Below are positions 10,782 through 20,871 of a DNA stretch of 33,545 bases, one piece after another (positions within the stretch are counted from its first letter, which is position 1; each line of letters starts with the position of its first letter). A program made the position numbers and the translations under genes. This stretch comes from Planoprotostelium fungivorum (taxonomy: Eukaryota; Evosea; Variosea; Cavosteliida; Cavosteliaceae), in NCBI GenBank assembly GCA_003024175.1, contig MDYQ01000336.1:1-33545 (forward strand), read 5' to 3'. Below the pieces are notes generated by a model. It worked only from the letters and a program-made list of their open reading frames with translations, was not told the origin of the DNA and searched no databases.

Positions 10782-11437
10782 TGGTCATAAAGACAAACTA
10801 GAATGCATTGTATTACGACAACAGCGGGGTGATACTGAGTCTCTGGCTACATTGTTGCTCAGTCATTTCCCTGACCATTCGTCTATGGTGATGGGCTTGC
10901 CTAGCCCCAGCCGCAGTTGTTGTCGGGCTCACTAGGAGTAGTGGTGGTGGTAGTTCTACGACCTTTCTTGGGCATGTTGTTGTTGTTCGCTTGTGTGTTC
11001 GCTTGTGTTCGCTTGAAAATGAATGTTTCCCTTACGGGAAACAACAAATTCCCTCTTCCTCCGCTTCCGCCATGAGATCCTCATGAGGGCACTCTGCCAC
11101 AACGGATTCTAAGAGACGGAGTAAAGTTATATCTCCGTTTCACATGAATCGACGGACATGCGTGATCGCGCTCCACCATCACGTGGTCCTCAGGTCATGA
11201 GATGACTCGCTTTTGTTCGTTGAAACCAAGGGAAAAAACAAGATGCGTTACATACCTTCAAATTATAGCCATGCAGCGTGATTTCAGCTCCCCTCCTCCT
11301 GACTCTAATCATCCTTACTTACCTCCTCATCACCCCGAACTGCCTCGTCCTGCACCTTCTCGTCCCGATCCGTATCGTCCCTGACCCTCGCCACATAATC
11401 CTTCCCCTTATCGAGTCACCCATCACGCTCGCCGAGG
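10782..11437. other. Divergent middle of the dispersed element, minus-strand coding remnants
   Basis: The minus strand at about 11045-11070 reads MAEAEEEG, the same start seen in the intact ORF at 30336-30685, but then diverges. Further minus-strand coding-like sequence ends in a gag|gtaagt donor near 11312-11320. A separate 24-codon minus-strand ORF (10975-10901) encodes a basic Thr-rich peptide beginning MPKKGRRTTTTT; it is too short to judge. The region is a decayed or rearranged relative of 30300-30730. Confidence 0.4.
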
Positions 11438-11870
11438 CTGGTGTTGAGTATCCTAGATAAACTCCTCACTCAAAACGTTTGTCTCTCGTCTCCATATCCT
11501 TTCTGTCTGGGAGTCCGGCTGGCTGGGCTGTTTCTCGAATTTTTGTTTTCGGAATTCGCATCTGCAAACCGCGCTTTGCGACCGTTGTGATCCTGCTTCA
11601 ATTTCCTGAGGTCTCACTCGCAAACGGAGTCATCCAATACGCCACAGCTCTCGTTACGTCATCGCCATCTATGTTCAACAAGTCGGGTTTCTTTTCAGGT
11701 CTTTGCTCTGTTGACGACTACAATCCCACCATCCCTACCCAGTTTCTCTAAGGTTGTTTGCTGAATTGTTATAGTCTTCCTTTCAAATGCGTCACAGCTA
11801 ACATCAACTTACTTTAGTTCCTCTCTCACGGTGAGTCTCAATCTTTATTCTCCATATTTTTCGTTGCAGC
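11438..11870. repeat. Dispersed repeat, matches 30731-31129, with an intron-like end
   Basis: Runs from GAGTATCCTAGATAAACTCC to TCGTTGCAGC and aligns with 30731-31129 except for a ~45-bp segment missing in the other copy. On the plus strand its last part looks like a 39-nt intron (gtgagtctca...cgttgcag) preserved in both copies, suggesting a 5' UTR or first exon of a plus-strand gene in the element. Confidence 0.75.
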
Positions 11871-12107
11871 GTCTCCAGGACCTCTACAGGGCTCCAAATG
11901 ACTGCAAAAAAAATAGAGGTGAAATCACAAAGTCATCCATTCCACACAGATAGAGAGCTACATGTTCAGATTTGATTTAGCGTCCTGCCTTTTCTGACAT
12001 GCAGTGATGGTGCTTCTCAGTTTGGTCCAATTGATCAAATCTATCGTTGAACGCTCGGATTACAATCATTTGTTTTCTGATAAACTCAATCTTATTTTCC
12101 AACGCAA

Positions 12108-12224
12108 AAGCTTCTCAACTATTTAATAAGAGATAACATAATTGAGCTCATTGGCTTCCTCAATTTTAGCAGTCTCAATGAGCAAGTAAGACAGCAGACA
12201 GGAAAGGTCAGTCTTCCTGCAGTA
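12108..12224 (+). repeat. 117-bp segment duplicated at 12808-12924, interrupted by a TIR element
   Basis: AAGCTTCTCAACTATTTAAT and the following bases to CTTCCTGCAGTA match 12808-12924 at about 93 percent. This copy breaks off exactly where the TIR element starts (after TA at 12223-12224); the other copy continues uninterrupted. It encodes the same LLNYL...NIIELIGF frame as the downstream decayed ORF. Confidence 0.8.
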
Positions 12225-12722
12225 AGGACCTGCAGAGACATAAAAATTTGTGTCTCTGTCTTGTCTCGCATTTTTCGGATCTGTCTCGACAAAAAATTGC
12301 TTGTCTCGGTCTCTGTCTCGTCTTGCCATTTTTATCACGCAAGACGGTACGAGACAAGACACAAGCAACTCTTGTCTCTGTCTCGTCTCGACAATTTTCC
12401 CCAGAAAGTCATGAGAACAATATCAGAAAACTTCGTGCAGAGCCAACCAACATTATCATATCCCATCTGATGTGGCCACAACAACCCTCAACACTAAATG
12501 CGAGCCTATACTCAACAAATCACACGATTCTATGCAGGTGATTCTTGAATGATGTGATGTATCAGAGGTCAGATCAGTTGTTGATCGGTTAGGTCGTAGC
12601 CGAGATGAGGCAATGGATATACTTCAGTGGCACGTGGATTGAAATCACTGATTGCTATGGTGCGCTGTCTAAAAATAAACTATTCAAATAACCGTTGATT
12701 TATTGAAGATGTGATGCAATCG
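12225..12722. mobile_element. TIR element with TA target site, truncated copy
   Basis: Starts with AGGACCTGCAGAGACATAAA after TA and is the reverse complement of 32119-31611. It contains a GTCTC/GAGAC-rich low-complexity tract (12245-12400). The far ~350 bp and the second terminus are missing because the sequence ends at the N at 12723. Non-autonomous: no transposase frame. Confidence 0.75.
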
Positions 12723-12723
12723 N

Positions 12724-13515
12724 TACAACCTGTATGATAATCATCTTGTCAAGACTTTTCCAGTCAAAAGAACTGAACCAAAAGCATTTGATGAGTTACC
12801 AGTCAGTAAGCTTCTCAACTATTTAACAAGAGATAACATAATTGAGCTCATTGGCTTCCCTAATTTTAGCAATCTCAATGAGCAAGTAAAACAGCAGACA
12901 GGAAAGGTCAGTCTCCCTGCTGTTAAAAAGATGTTAGCTGATAATGAGCAGTTTCAAGCAATTCTGGATCAGAATCATGGATGATGCAACAAGCATACAC
13001 AAGTATCTGGCAGCTAATACAAAAGTCAATGATCTTACTAGGCAGCAACAGAGTAAACAGGTGAGTTGGTTGATGAGCAGACCTAAGAAGCAGTTCTTAG
13101 GGTGTGTAGCAAAACATACACCTCCTGAGGTATTCCAAAAGTGTGTTGAACAGTATGATGATCCTGATGCTAAATATGAACAGTACAAGATTATACCATA
13201 TAGTGGACTGAGAAACTCAGCATATGAGAAAGAGTTGAATGCAGGACATACAAATAGAGCTACAGTGTTAAAACCACCTCCTGGAATGAAGATACTACAC
13301 CTACCAAAAGGTATCAGAGAGTATGTAAGTAGGAACCCCAGTGAATTTAAGGATTACCTTGATGAAATATCAGCTGAAACCAAGTATCTCAATACTATAA
13401 GCAGATTGGTGAAAAAGGAGACTGGACCAGATGCAAGAGACAGAATCAGAAGAAGGATTCTATAAGCTGCAGAGGATACAGGTGATGACACTGATGTTGA
13501 TATAGAAAATGAGTA
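12724..13515 (+). pseudogene. Decayed AT-rich ORF of unknown family
   Basis: An open frame runs from 12724 (YNLYDNHLVKTFPVKR...) to a TGA near 12983. Coding then continues in another frame (MDDATSIHKYLAAN, SRPKKQFLGCVAKHTPPE, PYSGLRNSAYEKELNAGHT, LPKGIREYVSRNPSEFKDYL) to a TAA at 13463-13465. It resumes in the same frame with an acidic tail (AAEDTGDDTDVDIENE) to TAG at 13515. One frameshift and one internal stop indicate decay; a short intron could explain the frameshift but not the stop. Charge pattern and AT-rich codon use differ from the host genes. I do not recognise the family. It is probably part of a mobile element, since a second copy of its 5' part lies at 12108-12224. Confidence 0.5.
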
Positions 13516-13740
13516 GACTGTAGTATTTCAGAGTAAAACATAGTAAAACAGGTAAATCTTATTTTTTTATACTCTTGACAAGCACTGAAAACACTGATAT
13601 CTTACTAAGATTACTATAAATTTATTTTATGCAACATTATCATCTTACCAATTTTTACTATTCTTACTATTTATTTACTTTTAATTTACCTAGCAAAATT
13701 ACTATATTTACTATAGTATTACCAATTACTACATTTTACT

Positions 13741-14117
13741 ATGACTCAATGGTGGAACTTTGCATACAATGATATGGTCAGTCAGCTTCCACAAAGCATT
13801 GTGGACTGCTTAAAACATAGGATACAGAATACAAAGATTAGAGGCAAGAAGTGTGAGCTGAATGAAGAATCAGAGAATCTCAAAAGACTATTTGAGAGGG
13901 AACTAACAATATACAGCAACAAGAAACAATGTATGAAAATGAACAATAAGAGATATGAGAAAGATTACAAGAATTGCTAGAAGAGAAAGAGAAAGAGTCT
14001 GCAGCAGAAATCAAAAAGGTACAAGTAGAATGTACAAGCAAGACAATGTCTTTAGAGCTTCAGCTAGAGGAGATGCATAAGACATTAGAACAAAGAGACA
14101 AATTTATCACAAAGTAG
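13741..14117 (+). pseudogene. Decayed coiled-coil ORF in the AT-rich island
   Basis: The first frame (MTQWWNFAYNDMVSQLPQS...) changes frame near 13920-13980. It is followed by a Glu/Lys/Gln-rich coiled-coil stretch (LQELLEEKEKESAAEIKKV, LELQLEEMHKTLEQRDKF) that ends at TAG 14115-14117. No family was recognised. The frame change and AT-rich flanks suggest decay. Confidence 0.4.
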
Positions 14118-14149
14118 ATGATGGTAATCAGAGCATACAAAGAAAAGTT

Positions 14150-14780
14150 GGAACATCAATAGATTTGCTAAAAGGTGGCCTTCAGTGCATTTTAGGCACA
14201 CTCTATAGCAGCCTCTAAGGAAACATAAGGCATACAATATAGATTGCTTCACCTTTCAGGTTCAGCCAGCTGGTAAGAGATGTGGAGTGATTTCCGCCAA
14301 GACTGCATAAAATGCTCTTAGTGCATAAAAGCTTGTAAATACTTATAAAATATTAATATAGTCTGTGAAGGTAAGAGAAGGATGTGCACAAAGCATGCAC
14401 AGAACAGATACAAAGAGAAACACAGAGCACACAATAATGCCTGCTTCACCTTTCAGGTTCAGCAAGCAAGCAGGGGATGTGTAATGATTTCCACCTAATC
14501 TGCATAAAGCATGCTCTGAGCACAGAAAGCTTACAATCATCCTCTAAATATTTGTCATGGTCTGTACAAGTAATATGGAGGTGTGCACAAAGCATGTTCT
14601 TATCAGACAAACAGAAACACAACACACAAGGCCCACCCACAAACCCTCATTAGCCTCTGCCTCTGTGAGGCACAGGCTACTATCTTTTAGTGTGCAGTGA
14701 TTTCTATCTAGTCTGTAAGCACACAAAAGCCTATAAATGTTTTGCAGAGAATTTACAAACTGATCACAGGAAGCAAGCAT
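14150..14780. repeat. Imperfect tandem repeat, ~197-bp period, about three units
   Basis: CTTCACCTTTCAGGTTCAGC recurs at 14247 and 14444. Each unit carries GTGATTTCC/ATGATTTCC, an AAGCTT(G/A) block and GTGCACAAAGCATG. A third, more diverged unit covers about 14637-14770 and a partial one precedes 14247. No coding capacity. Confidence 0.7.
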
Positions 14781-14996
14781 TCAGTGTGTGTTTAGTTGTA
14801 GGTAAATGCACTATGATGCAAGGTGAGTTGTAGAGAAATCCGCTATGATATTCCCTTCTACTATAATGACCATCATTACGTTTTCAGCGCTCCGCGATAT
14901 AATAAGAAGTCTACCTCTCTTCTGTGTGAACCTTATTTGCATCTGTGTCAGAGTGAAGGCACTAAGCGTCACCGAAGACAATCTACCTGAATATTA

Positions 14997-15008
14997 GTGA
15001 ACGTTCAC
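14997..15008. promoter_or_regulatory. Perfect palindrome GTGAACGTTCAC downstream of the channel gene
   Basis: A 12-bp perfect palindrome 35 bp past the channel stop. Function unknown; possibly 3' processing or chance. Confidence 0.25.
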
Positions 15009-15042
15009 ACCTCCACATCAGTCAACATGTCCAAACAAACTC

Positions 15043-17337
15043 TCAATTTATCTTGCAGTTCTGGAGAGATTCTGCTATAATTTGAGACACAGAGCATACC
15101 TTGGCATTCAGCTCAATCAGTTCTCGCTTACTCATTTGCTGGATGCTTTGTTTTGATAAACCTAAAGGTAAGAGATCTTTGTCTGCACTTTGGACAGCAA
15201 GTTCTCCCTTTCTAAACTTGGCGGCAATATCCATGAGATTTTTATCTCTCTGTTTGAGAATCCCTCGATTTCTATGAATCAATTGCAGCTCGTGATGAAC
15301 CTGTGCATGTTTATAAACATAAAATATAACCTTGATCGTTATGCACCTGCTCTAATCTTTCTGCTGCAATCTTTTCAATACGGCTGTTGTATTCAGGATA
15401 GTCCAGGAGAACGGAATCAAAATCTAACCAACAAATTTAAAGATGTTCCATTATCATTCTCACCTTCTTTGCTCAGTACGAATAGCTCAGTGTACTTCAA
15501 CGCTTGCACTGATGCTGTCCGCTACAAAAAGTGAGAAGTGATTTCAATAGAATATCTACCTTGCATCTGAAAAGGAGAGCAATTTCTCCAAAAAAGCTTC
15601 CAGTCTATCAAACATTAAAGATCTAATCAATCTACCATTCTGACCTTCATCTTCGACAAGAATTCTCCTTGTAAATCCACAGCTTGTACCTTTCCTCTGC
15701 TGATGAAGTACATGTCACTGCCATAATCTCCTGCGTGTAATATCCATTCACCAGGAGAGAAGAATCTAGGTTGGAGGTGTACAGCAATTCTCTTGATGAA
15801 TCCCTGCTCACACCCTACAGACAGTCACTTGGAATCGCTGTACAGATCCCACCTTGAAAGAAAGGGACCTTTTCGAACAATTCCCTGTTGATGAAGAGAG
15901 AGACATCAAGTCTGAGATGTTCAGGCAGAGAAGAGAAAATCATATCTTCAGCCACACCATGCCGACTGACGAGACCTGCAATCAATCATACAGTGCAGAT
16001 GAATTAATGCTCACATTCATAATGTTGCCTGACTCTGTTCCTCAGTTGCATGGGTAAATTGTTCTTTGACATGAACACGTTCATGTTATCCATATTCCTG
16101 CGCTGATCAGCACTTTCGAATCAGATCCTCCTCACTTTCTGTATTCCTCGTTGACAGGATCCTCAGACAAAAGGTTCCATGCGTTACCAATGACGGCGGC
16201 TAAGACTCCAACCCCAACAACAGCAACAAAAATAGTAAAGAGTAATTCGACATAAGTACGTGGTAGACTCGATTCTCCCCCAAGGCCTGATGCAATGATG
16301 AGACTCTGTCACATCGACTTCAGAACATACCTGACATACTGGTGAAGGCCCAAAAGAATGACTTGATGTATGCATCATGAAGCGTTGATTCGCTCATTTT
16401 TGTTGCATTAAACTGTATGGACATGAATCACTGCTGATTTGTGTATGTCACCATAAACCACTTGTTGTTGTTTGGGAAGTCTTCATATGATGCTATACTA
16501 AAGAATGTACAAGCGACCAGATGACTAAATCAATCAGGAGAGAAGAGAGTGAACATCACCTGAGGATCATGATGAACAGCATCAATTTGAGGAGACGTAT
16601 AGAAGAGGGGTTTGATGTGTTCATCTCCCAGTTCTCCCAGAACAAAGATGATCTGCATCAATGAGACACCTCGACCAATATGTATCGCCTCACTTGAAGA
16701 TTTTGATCAGTCGCGGTAAGCGTAACAGATACTGAATTTGCATAGAGGCGAAGAAAAAGACAAGATAGTCCACTGGAAATACAGAGAGCACATCTAAGAA
16801 GAACCAAGTCTTCACGTAGTGCTCTCCCACTGGAAACATTCATCCGTACAACAATTGAAGAGATCAGATTGGACTCGTATGATCGTTACCTTTTTTAGAG
16901 GATGTCACTATGCTGCCATCTCTGCATGGGCGTTCAGATATTTCCGATCGTGAAACTCACAGAATGAGCCCTGCTTTGAATCCTACGAGAATATCCAACA
17001 CGTAGCAGCCATCGAATAATAAATTGAAGACGTACAGAAGTTTCTACGATTGTTAACTTCTAAAGATGTTGAGATTGGTCACCTCCGCATTGGGTGTAAT
17101 GAATAATTTACCAAAAGCGAGCACGAGAGGAACACTGATCCAATTGAACACAATGGACATGAATACTATAGCGTTCCAGTTTCTTCTCAGTGGTGAATTT
17201 GGCTCTCGAAATGCACGTAAAACTCTACTTGGTTGCCAGCTGGCGGCTCTTATCACCTGACTGATTGTTTCTGCCGATGATATATCCATTGAAGCATTCA
17301 TAGCCTTCATGATTCCCTTGTTCAGGGGTGGCATCAT
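15043..17337 (-). CDS. Six-transmembrane cation channel with cyclic-nucleotide-binding domain (CNG/HCN/EAG superfamily)
   Basis: Fifteen exons on the minus strand (first 17337-17083, last 15300-15043) join to about 572 aa. S1 (NWNAIVFMSIVFNWISV), S2 (LLYVFNLLFDGCYVLDILVG), S3 (WFFLDVLSVFPVDYLVFF), an S4 with few charges (YLLRLPRLIKIFK), S5, a pore loop (SFFWAFTSMS|GLGGE) and S6 (FVAVVGVGVLAAVIGN) are followed by a C-linker and a cNBD. The cNBD has the phosphate-binding cassette FFGEIALL (432-438) and R443-T444, as in cyclic-nucleotide sensors, then a coiled C-terminus. The pore has SGLGG where K+ channels have TVGYG, so ion selectivity is open. An intron (16287-16330) splits the filter after Ser251. 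The start at 17337 follows an in-frame stop. A possible last intron at 15061-15099 would shorten the protein to ~559 aa. The plasma membrane is the likely site. Confidence 0.9.
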
Positions 17338-17340
17338 GAT

Positions 17341-17346
17341 CACGTG
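17341..17346. promoter_or_regulatory. CACGTG core just upstream of the channel start
   Basis: CACGTG ends 4 bp upstream of the channel ATG, inside the 57-bp spacer to the preceding pseudokinase stop. It is the same core as in the 2475-2486 palindrome. A regulatory role is inferred from position. Confidence 0.3.
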
Positions 17347-17390
17347 TTGATGCGATGTGTCTACTACAATTAACCTAAAATGTTGTGGAT

Positions 17391-17396
17391 TTTATT
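17391..17396 (-). terminator. AATAAA hexamer overlapping the pseudokinase stop codon
   Basis: The stop TAA (17397-17395) runs into TAAA, so AATAAA starts within the stop codon. The next gene starts 57 bp downstream. Confidence 0.5.
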
Positions 17397-19385
17397 ACAC
17401 CCTCGGTCCACTTCGGTCGGATGTTTTTGTTTTCTTCAAGCCCTTCGAGTTGAAAGAGCTGATGGACTGCAAAAGAGATGATCTGTCAGAAGAAGCCGGA
17501 GGTGGTGCAGATGGAGGTGGTGCAGATGGAGGTGGTGCAGATGGAGGTGGCGCAGAAGGTGGTGCAGGGGCAGGTGGTGCTGGGGCAGGTGGTGCTGGGG
17601 CAGGTGCTGGAGCGGGAGCAGTACCTTCTGAGGTCGTCTTTGGTGCAGCTGTGGGTACTCGTGTTGTTCTACAATTTATCAGAGAGGATGTATATGTCAT
17701 TCTACCTTCGCGAGGACTTCGGAGATTTAATCTTCAGACCAAGACGTTCGTCAGAGTTGACCTGAATCGCTTCCAAGGTTCTCTTCATCTCTTGTGTGTG
17801 TGGCACAACCGTTCCATCCCAATCACTGTAGAGTTGGACGTTCTTAAAGAGTGGAAGATCCGCCAAGTCCTCCAGGGTGATCTTGGTATCCCCACTCTTT
17901 TTCAGTACCTCCCGAAGTACCTGCCTTCAGTCAGAAGAGAACCGAATCCTCAAAGAGGAGCGAAACGAAGTCGATGAAGAGAGGGATATATGAGTACCTT
18001 CTTGACTGCAGGAGAGAAGTCCTCGTTCGGTAGATCATCCAGCTGGTAGCTATCCAGCTCGTATCGTGCAGCCATCTAGACAAGATGAATGGGAATCAAC
18101 GGACACACCCACCTCATACAGTATGCCAAGGAAACCTACAACAGAAGGTTCGATGTTAGTCGGCATCTTGCCTTTCATCATTTTTTGGAATCTGGGTTGG
18201 AGGTCAAGGATGTCTGACTCGTAGTCTGTGATCCGAGCAATGGTGTAATTGTTGGTGACGATGATGTTTCCTGCGTGCACATTGTACATTGGGATGTTCT
18301 GTCCTGTTCTCTCGTCAGTGGTTGTGCTTCATTCTAACTCTCACCTTTGAGATAGATGAGTCCCTCTAAGATCTGTCTACCAAAGAGGGAGATCTTCTCA
18401 TCGGTGATGAATCTCGCGTTTCGTATCACATGCTTTTGATTTGCTGCTTTGGTGGGATTCGAATTGAAAATGTAATCTCTCAGACTTCCCTTCTCGTTGA
18501 AGGGACGAACGACGCAATACAGTCCTGTCCGTGTCAACCAGAGGTACTTCTCTGACGTACCTTTCTCTCTGTGGTACTCATTGAATGATGTGGAGTATAG
18601 CCAAGGGTTCTATCACCATTCAACAAAGATCGATCCATTGACTCCTCACCGAAGCCTCCTGCACGATCTGTCTGACGTTGTTCTTTCGAGGATCTGATAG
18701 CAGAAGCTGCGCTGCCTTCTCCCCGACACTAATCTGTTCATCGTTGACTCATCTCTCTTCTATCGCTGCACATACCACCGTCAGTAGGTGCTTCTGCTTC
18801 TGGAGATCTTGAACCATAAAATAGTACTTGTTCTTCCTCGATCCTACGCATCATCACCTTAGTGATTCGGAGACGATTCGCACCGATGTTCTCCAGATAC
18901 GTAGAATTTCCATATTCTGTTGATCTCAGGTATTGGCGAGCAATCATAGTGATCTATTTCCTTTCAATAGACGAGTTGTATGTTGACGCACCTCATCTCT
19001 TCCGATGAGATCTTTGACGTCTCTCGATACGCTAGGGAGCGTTTGAGTTTTTGTGCGTTGAGTCGTCTTGATACTTCGAGTGCTCAACTCGTCGTGACGA
19101 GTTAGGGGGAGAGAATCTTCTTTGCTTCGTCCCGTCAATTAGGTCAAAATGAACAGGGACCTACCTTCTGGAAGAACCGACACATAATGCAATGAACAAA
19201 ACCAAACAGCTGACCGTGGCAACGGTAGCAATCAAAACCAGCTCGACCCCCATGAATGAATGTTGCGGGTTGTTGATCAGCGAATGTCTGCCCAACCAAA
19301 AAAAAGGTTCAATTTTTTGAGCTGGACTGGCTTCTACACCCAGTAGAATATAGCCAGGACTAATGTCACCCTTATAGCAACGCAT
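17395..19385 (-). CDS. Membrane-anchored PXK/SLOB-like pseudokinase with Pro-rich tail and WH2 motif
   Basis: Nine exons (19385-19165, 19124-18992, 18953-18776, 18747-18650, 18609-18345, 18303-18113, 18075-17998, 17920-17706, 17668-17395) give 550 aa. A 46-residue N-terminus precedes a transmembrane helix (VELVLIATVATVSCLVLFIA). The kinase-like domain has family blocks NVRQIVQEAS, VVRPFNEKGSLRDYIF and LFGRQILEGLIYL. HRDLKPEN is replaced by VHAGN (307-311) and DFG by DYE (325-327), as in PXK and SLOB, so catalysis is doubtful. A Pro/Ala-rich repeat tract is followed by SSLLQSISSFNSKGLKKTKT, which resembles the WH2 actin-binding end of animal PXK; the PX domain of PXK is absent. SLOB family members bind K+ channels, and the next gene is a channel. 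The third intron (28 nt) is the shortest and least certain. An in-frame stop just upstream supports the ATG at 19385. An overlapping frame from 19390 looks signal-peptide-like, so the N-terminus needs transcript support. Confidence 0.85.
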
Positions 19386-19514
19386 TCCATTCGTTCAAAG
19401 AGGGCACAATGTTACAGAAGATGAAAATACATTTCTTGTTGTATAGACAAATACATGATTTATGATCGACCACAAATCTATGGAACATCAGAAATGTTTA
19501 CCAGAGTGTACCAC

Positions 19515-20824
19515 CTAACCACCAATCAAGATCATGGGCCGATTTGTGCCTTTGGCTAGCTCGTACATGTCTGTCTTCCCTCCCAACGAAGATTTCTTCT
19601 TCTTCACTGCCATGTCAATCCATCTCCTCAGCTCTTCATCCGTGGCCCCTTTTCTCATGTAGTCCTTCAAATTCACCTCCTCTTGTCCAAACAGACAGAC
19701 CTATTCCTCTCAATGGACATCACTCACAGTAATCACCTTCAAATTCCCATCCGCAGTGAGACGGAGTCGATTACAGGAGGAGCAAAAGTGCTGACTCATG
19801 GAAGTGATGAAGCCAATCCTTCCTTTGTATCCGGGGACCTTCCACAACTTAGAAGTCTCGCTGGCTATCTCTTCTTCTGGTATACGCTTGAACTCTGGGT
19901 GCAGTCGCTTGATCTTGTCGATGATCTCTTGATAGGAGATGAATTTCTTGTCACTCCATCGGTTCCCTCCAAAGGGCATATACTCGATGAAACGAATCTG
20001 ACCTCGTCAGTCACAACATTGCATGATGTTCACCTCCATGTCTTGCTCTTTCGTCATCTCGACAAAGTCCCATATTTCATCATCGTTAAAACCTTTCATT
20101 ACGACACAATTGATCTTCACAGGATTAAATTTGTACTTGTTCAGCGCCAGGTCGATGGATTCTTTTACTCTCTCGAAGCCTAACTAGTTCAGATACGATA
20201 CAGAGAGAATGAATACCCAGACGTCGAGTGATGAAGGTGAATTTGTCTGCTTTGAGCGTATCCAGAGAGATGTTGAGGAGATTCACACCCACACGGTGCA
20301 AATCACCGATCTTCCTCGGTAAAGTGAGCCCATTTGTTGTCATTCCCAAATGTTTCAATCCAGGTAATGCTCCCAGCCTCTCGCAGATGTCCACCACATC
20401 TTTCCTCACCTGTTGGAGTCAACAGAATAATACTTTCTCACTCACCAATGGCTCTCCTCCTGTGAGTCGTATCTTCGTGACACCAGATTCCACAAAGAGA
20501 GTGGCGATTCTGAGAATCTCGTCTTGCGTCATGATGTTCTCTGAGGGGGTCAACTCGATACCTTCTTCTGGCATACAATATTGACACCTGAGATTACCTG
20601 TGTGCATATCAGAATGTGAATGTTTCATGTGACACACATCTCTCTGTCAGAGAAATTCTAAGGTAGTTGTGCTTTCGTGAGAAGGTATCTATCAACATCT
20701 CATCCACAACAGGCATACTCTGTGCGGACCGTTGGATAGATGAATTGCTGTATCTTCTACTGAATGACCTTTGCATCCGAAATGAATGCGGAAGAGCATT
20801 GCTCAGCGACCTTCCGATCATCAT
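19515..20824 (-). CDS. MOCS1A: Molybdenum cofactor biosynthesis protein MOCS1A (MoaA), GTP 3',8-cyclase
   Basis: Six exons (20824-20638, 20597-20446, 20409-20217, 20179-20034, 19997-19737, 19700-19515) give 374 aa, the normal length. It is a radical-SAM enzyme that converts GTP to 3',8-cyclo-GTP, the first step of molybdenum cofactor synthesis. The N-terminal 4Fe-4S motif CNLRCQYC (Cys63, 67, 70) and the second cluster CSSC...C (Cys298, 301, 315) are intact. So are TGGEPL and the C-terminal Gly-Gly (NRPMILIGG) needed for activity. The first ~35 residues are Arg/Ser-rich without acidic residues, matching mitochondrial import. There is no MoaC fusion. All introns are 36-40 nt. The start is 46 bp from the stop of the upstream phospholipase D coding region and the stop is 129 bp from the pseudokinase start. 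No functional link to those neighbours is obvious. Confidence 0.96.
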
Positions 20825-20865
20825 CGATGTGATGTGTGTTGCACAAAATCTACAAACTCCGTTGA

Positions 20866-20871
20866 TTTATT
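20866..20871 (-). terminator. AATAAA hexamer overlapping the phospholipase D stop codon
   Basis: The stop TAA (20873-20871) is followed by ATAAA, so AATAAA shares the last base of the stop codon. It is followed 42 bp later by the MOCS1A start. Confidence 0.5.

Noticed and set aside
10901-10975. 24-codon basic Thr-rich minus-strand ORF as a microprotein gene
   Set aside because: Too short, inside a decayed element, and with no conserved counterpart at 30300.
12123-12368. Minus-strand frame across the TIR element end as a gene
   Set aside because: Made of GAGAC low-complexity repeats and crosses the element boundary.
12245-12400. GTCTC/GAGAC tracts considered as a CRISPR or satellite array
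   Set aside because: No regular repeat-spacer structure, eukaryotic context, and the tract is part of the TIR element.
17357-17977. Plus-strand 206-codon Gly/Ala-rich open frame
   Set aside because: It is the antisense of the Pro/Ala-rich tail of the pseudokinase, whose exons, splice sites and WH2-like end are consistent on the minus strand.
19371-19390. Alternative ATG at 19390 giving MECVAIRVTLVLAIFYWV, signal-peptide-like
   Set aside because: It reaches a stop at once and no splice of the right phase joins it to the transmembrane exon; noted only as an N-terminal uncertainty.
19683-20183. Plus-strand 166-codon open frame
   Set aside because: Antisense to MOCS1A exons, which carry complete family motifs.
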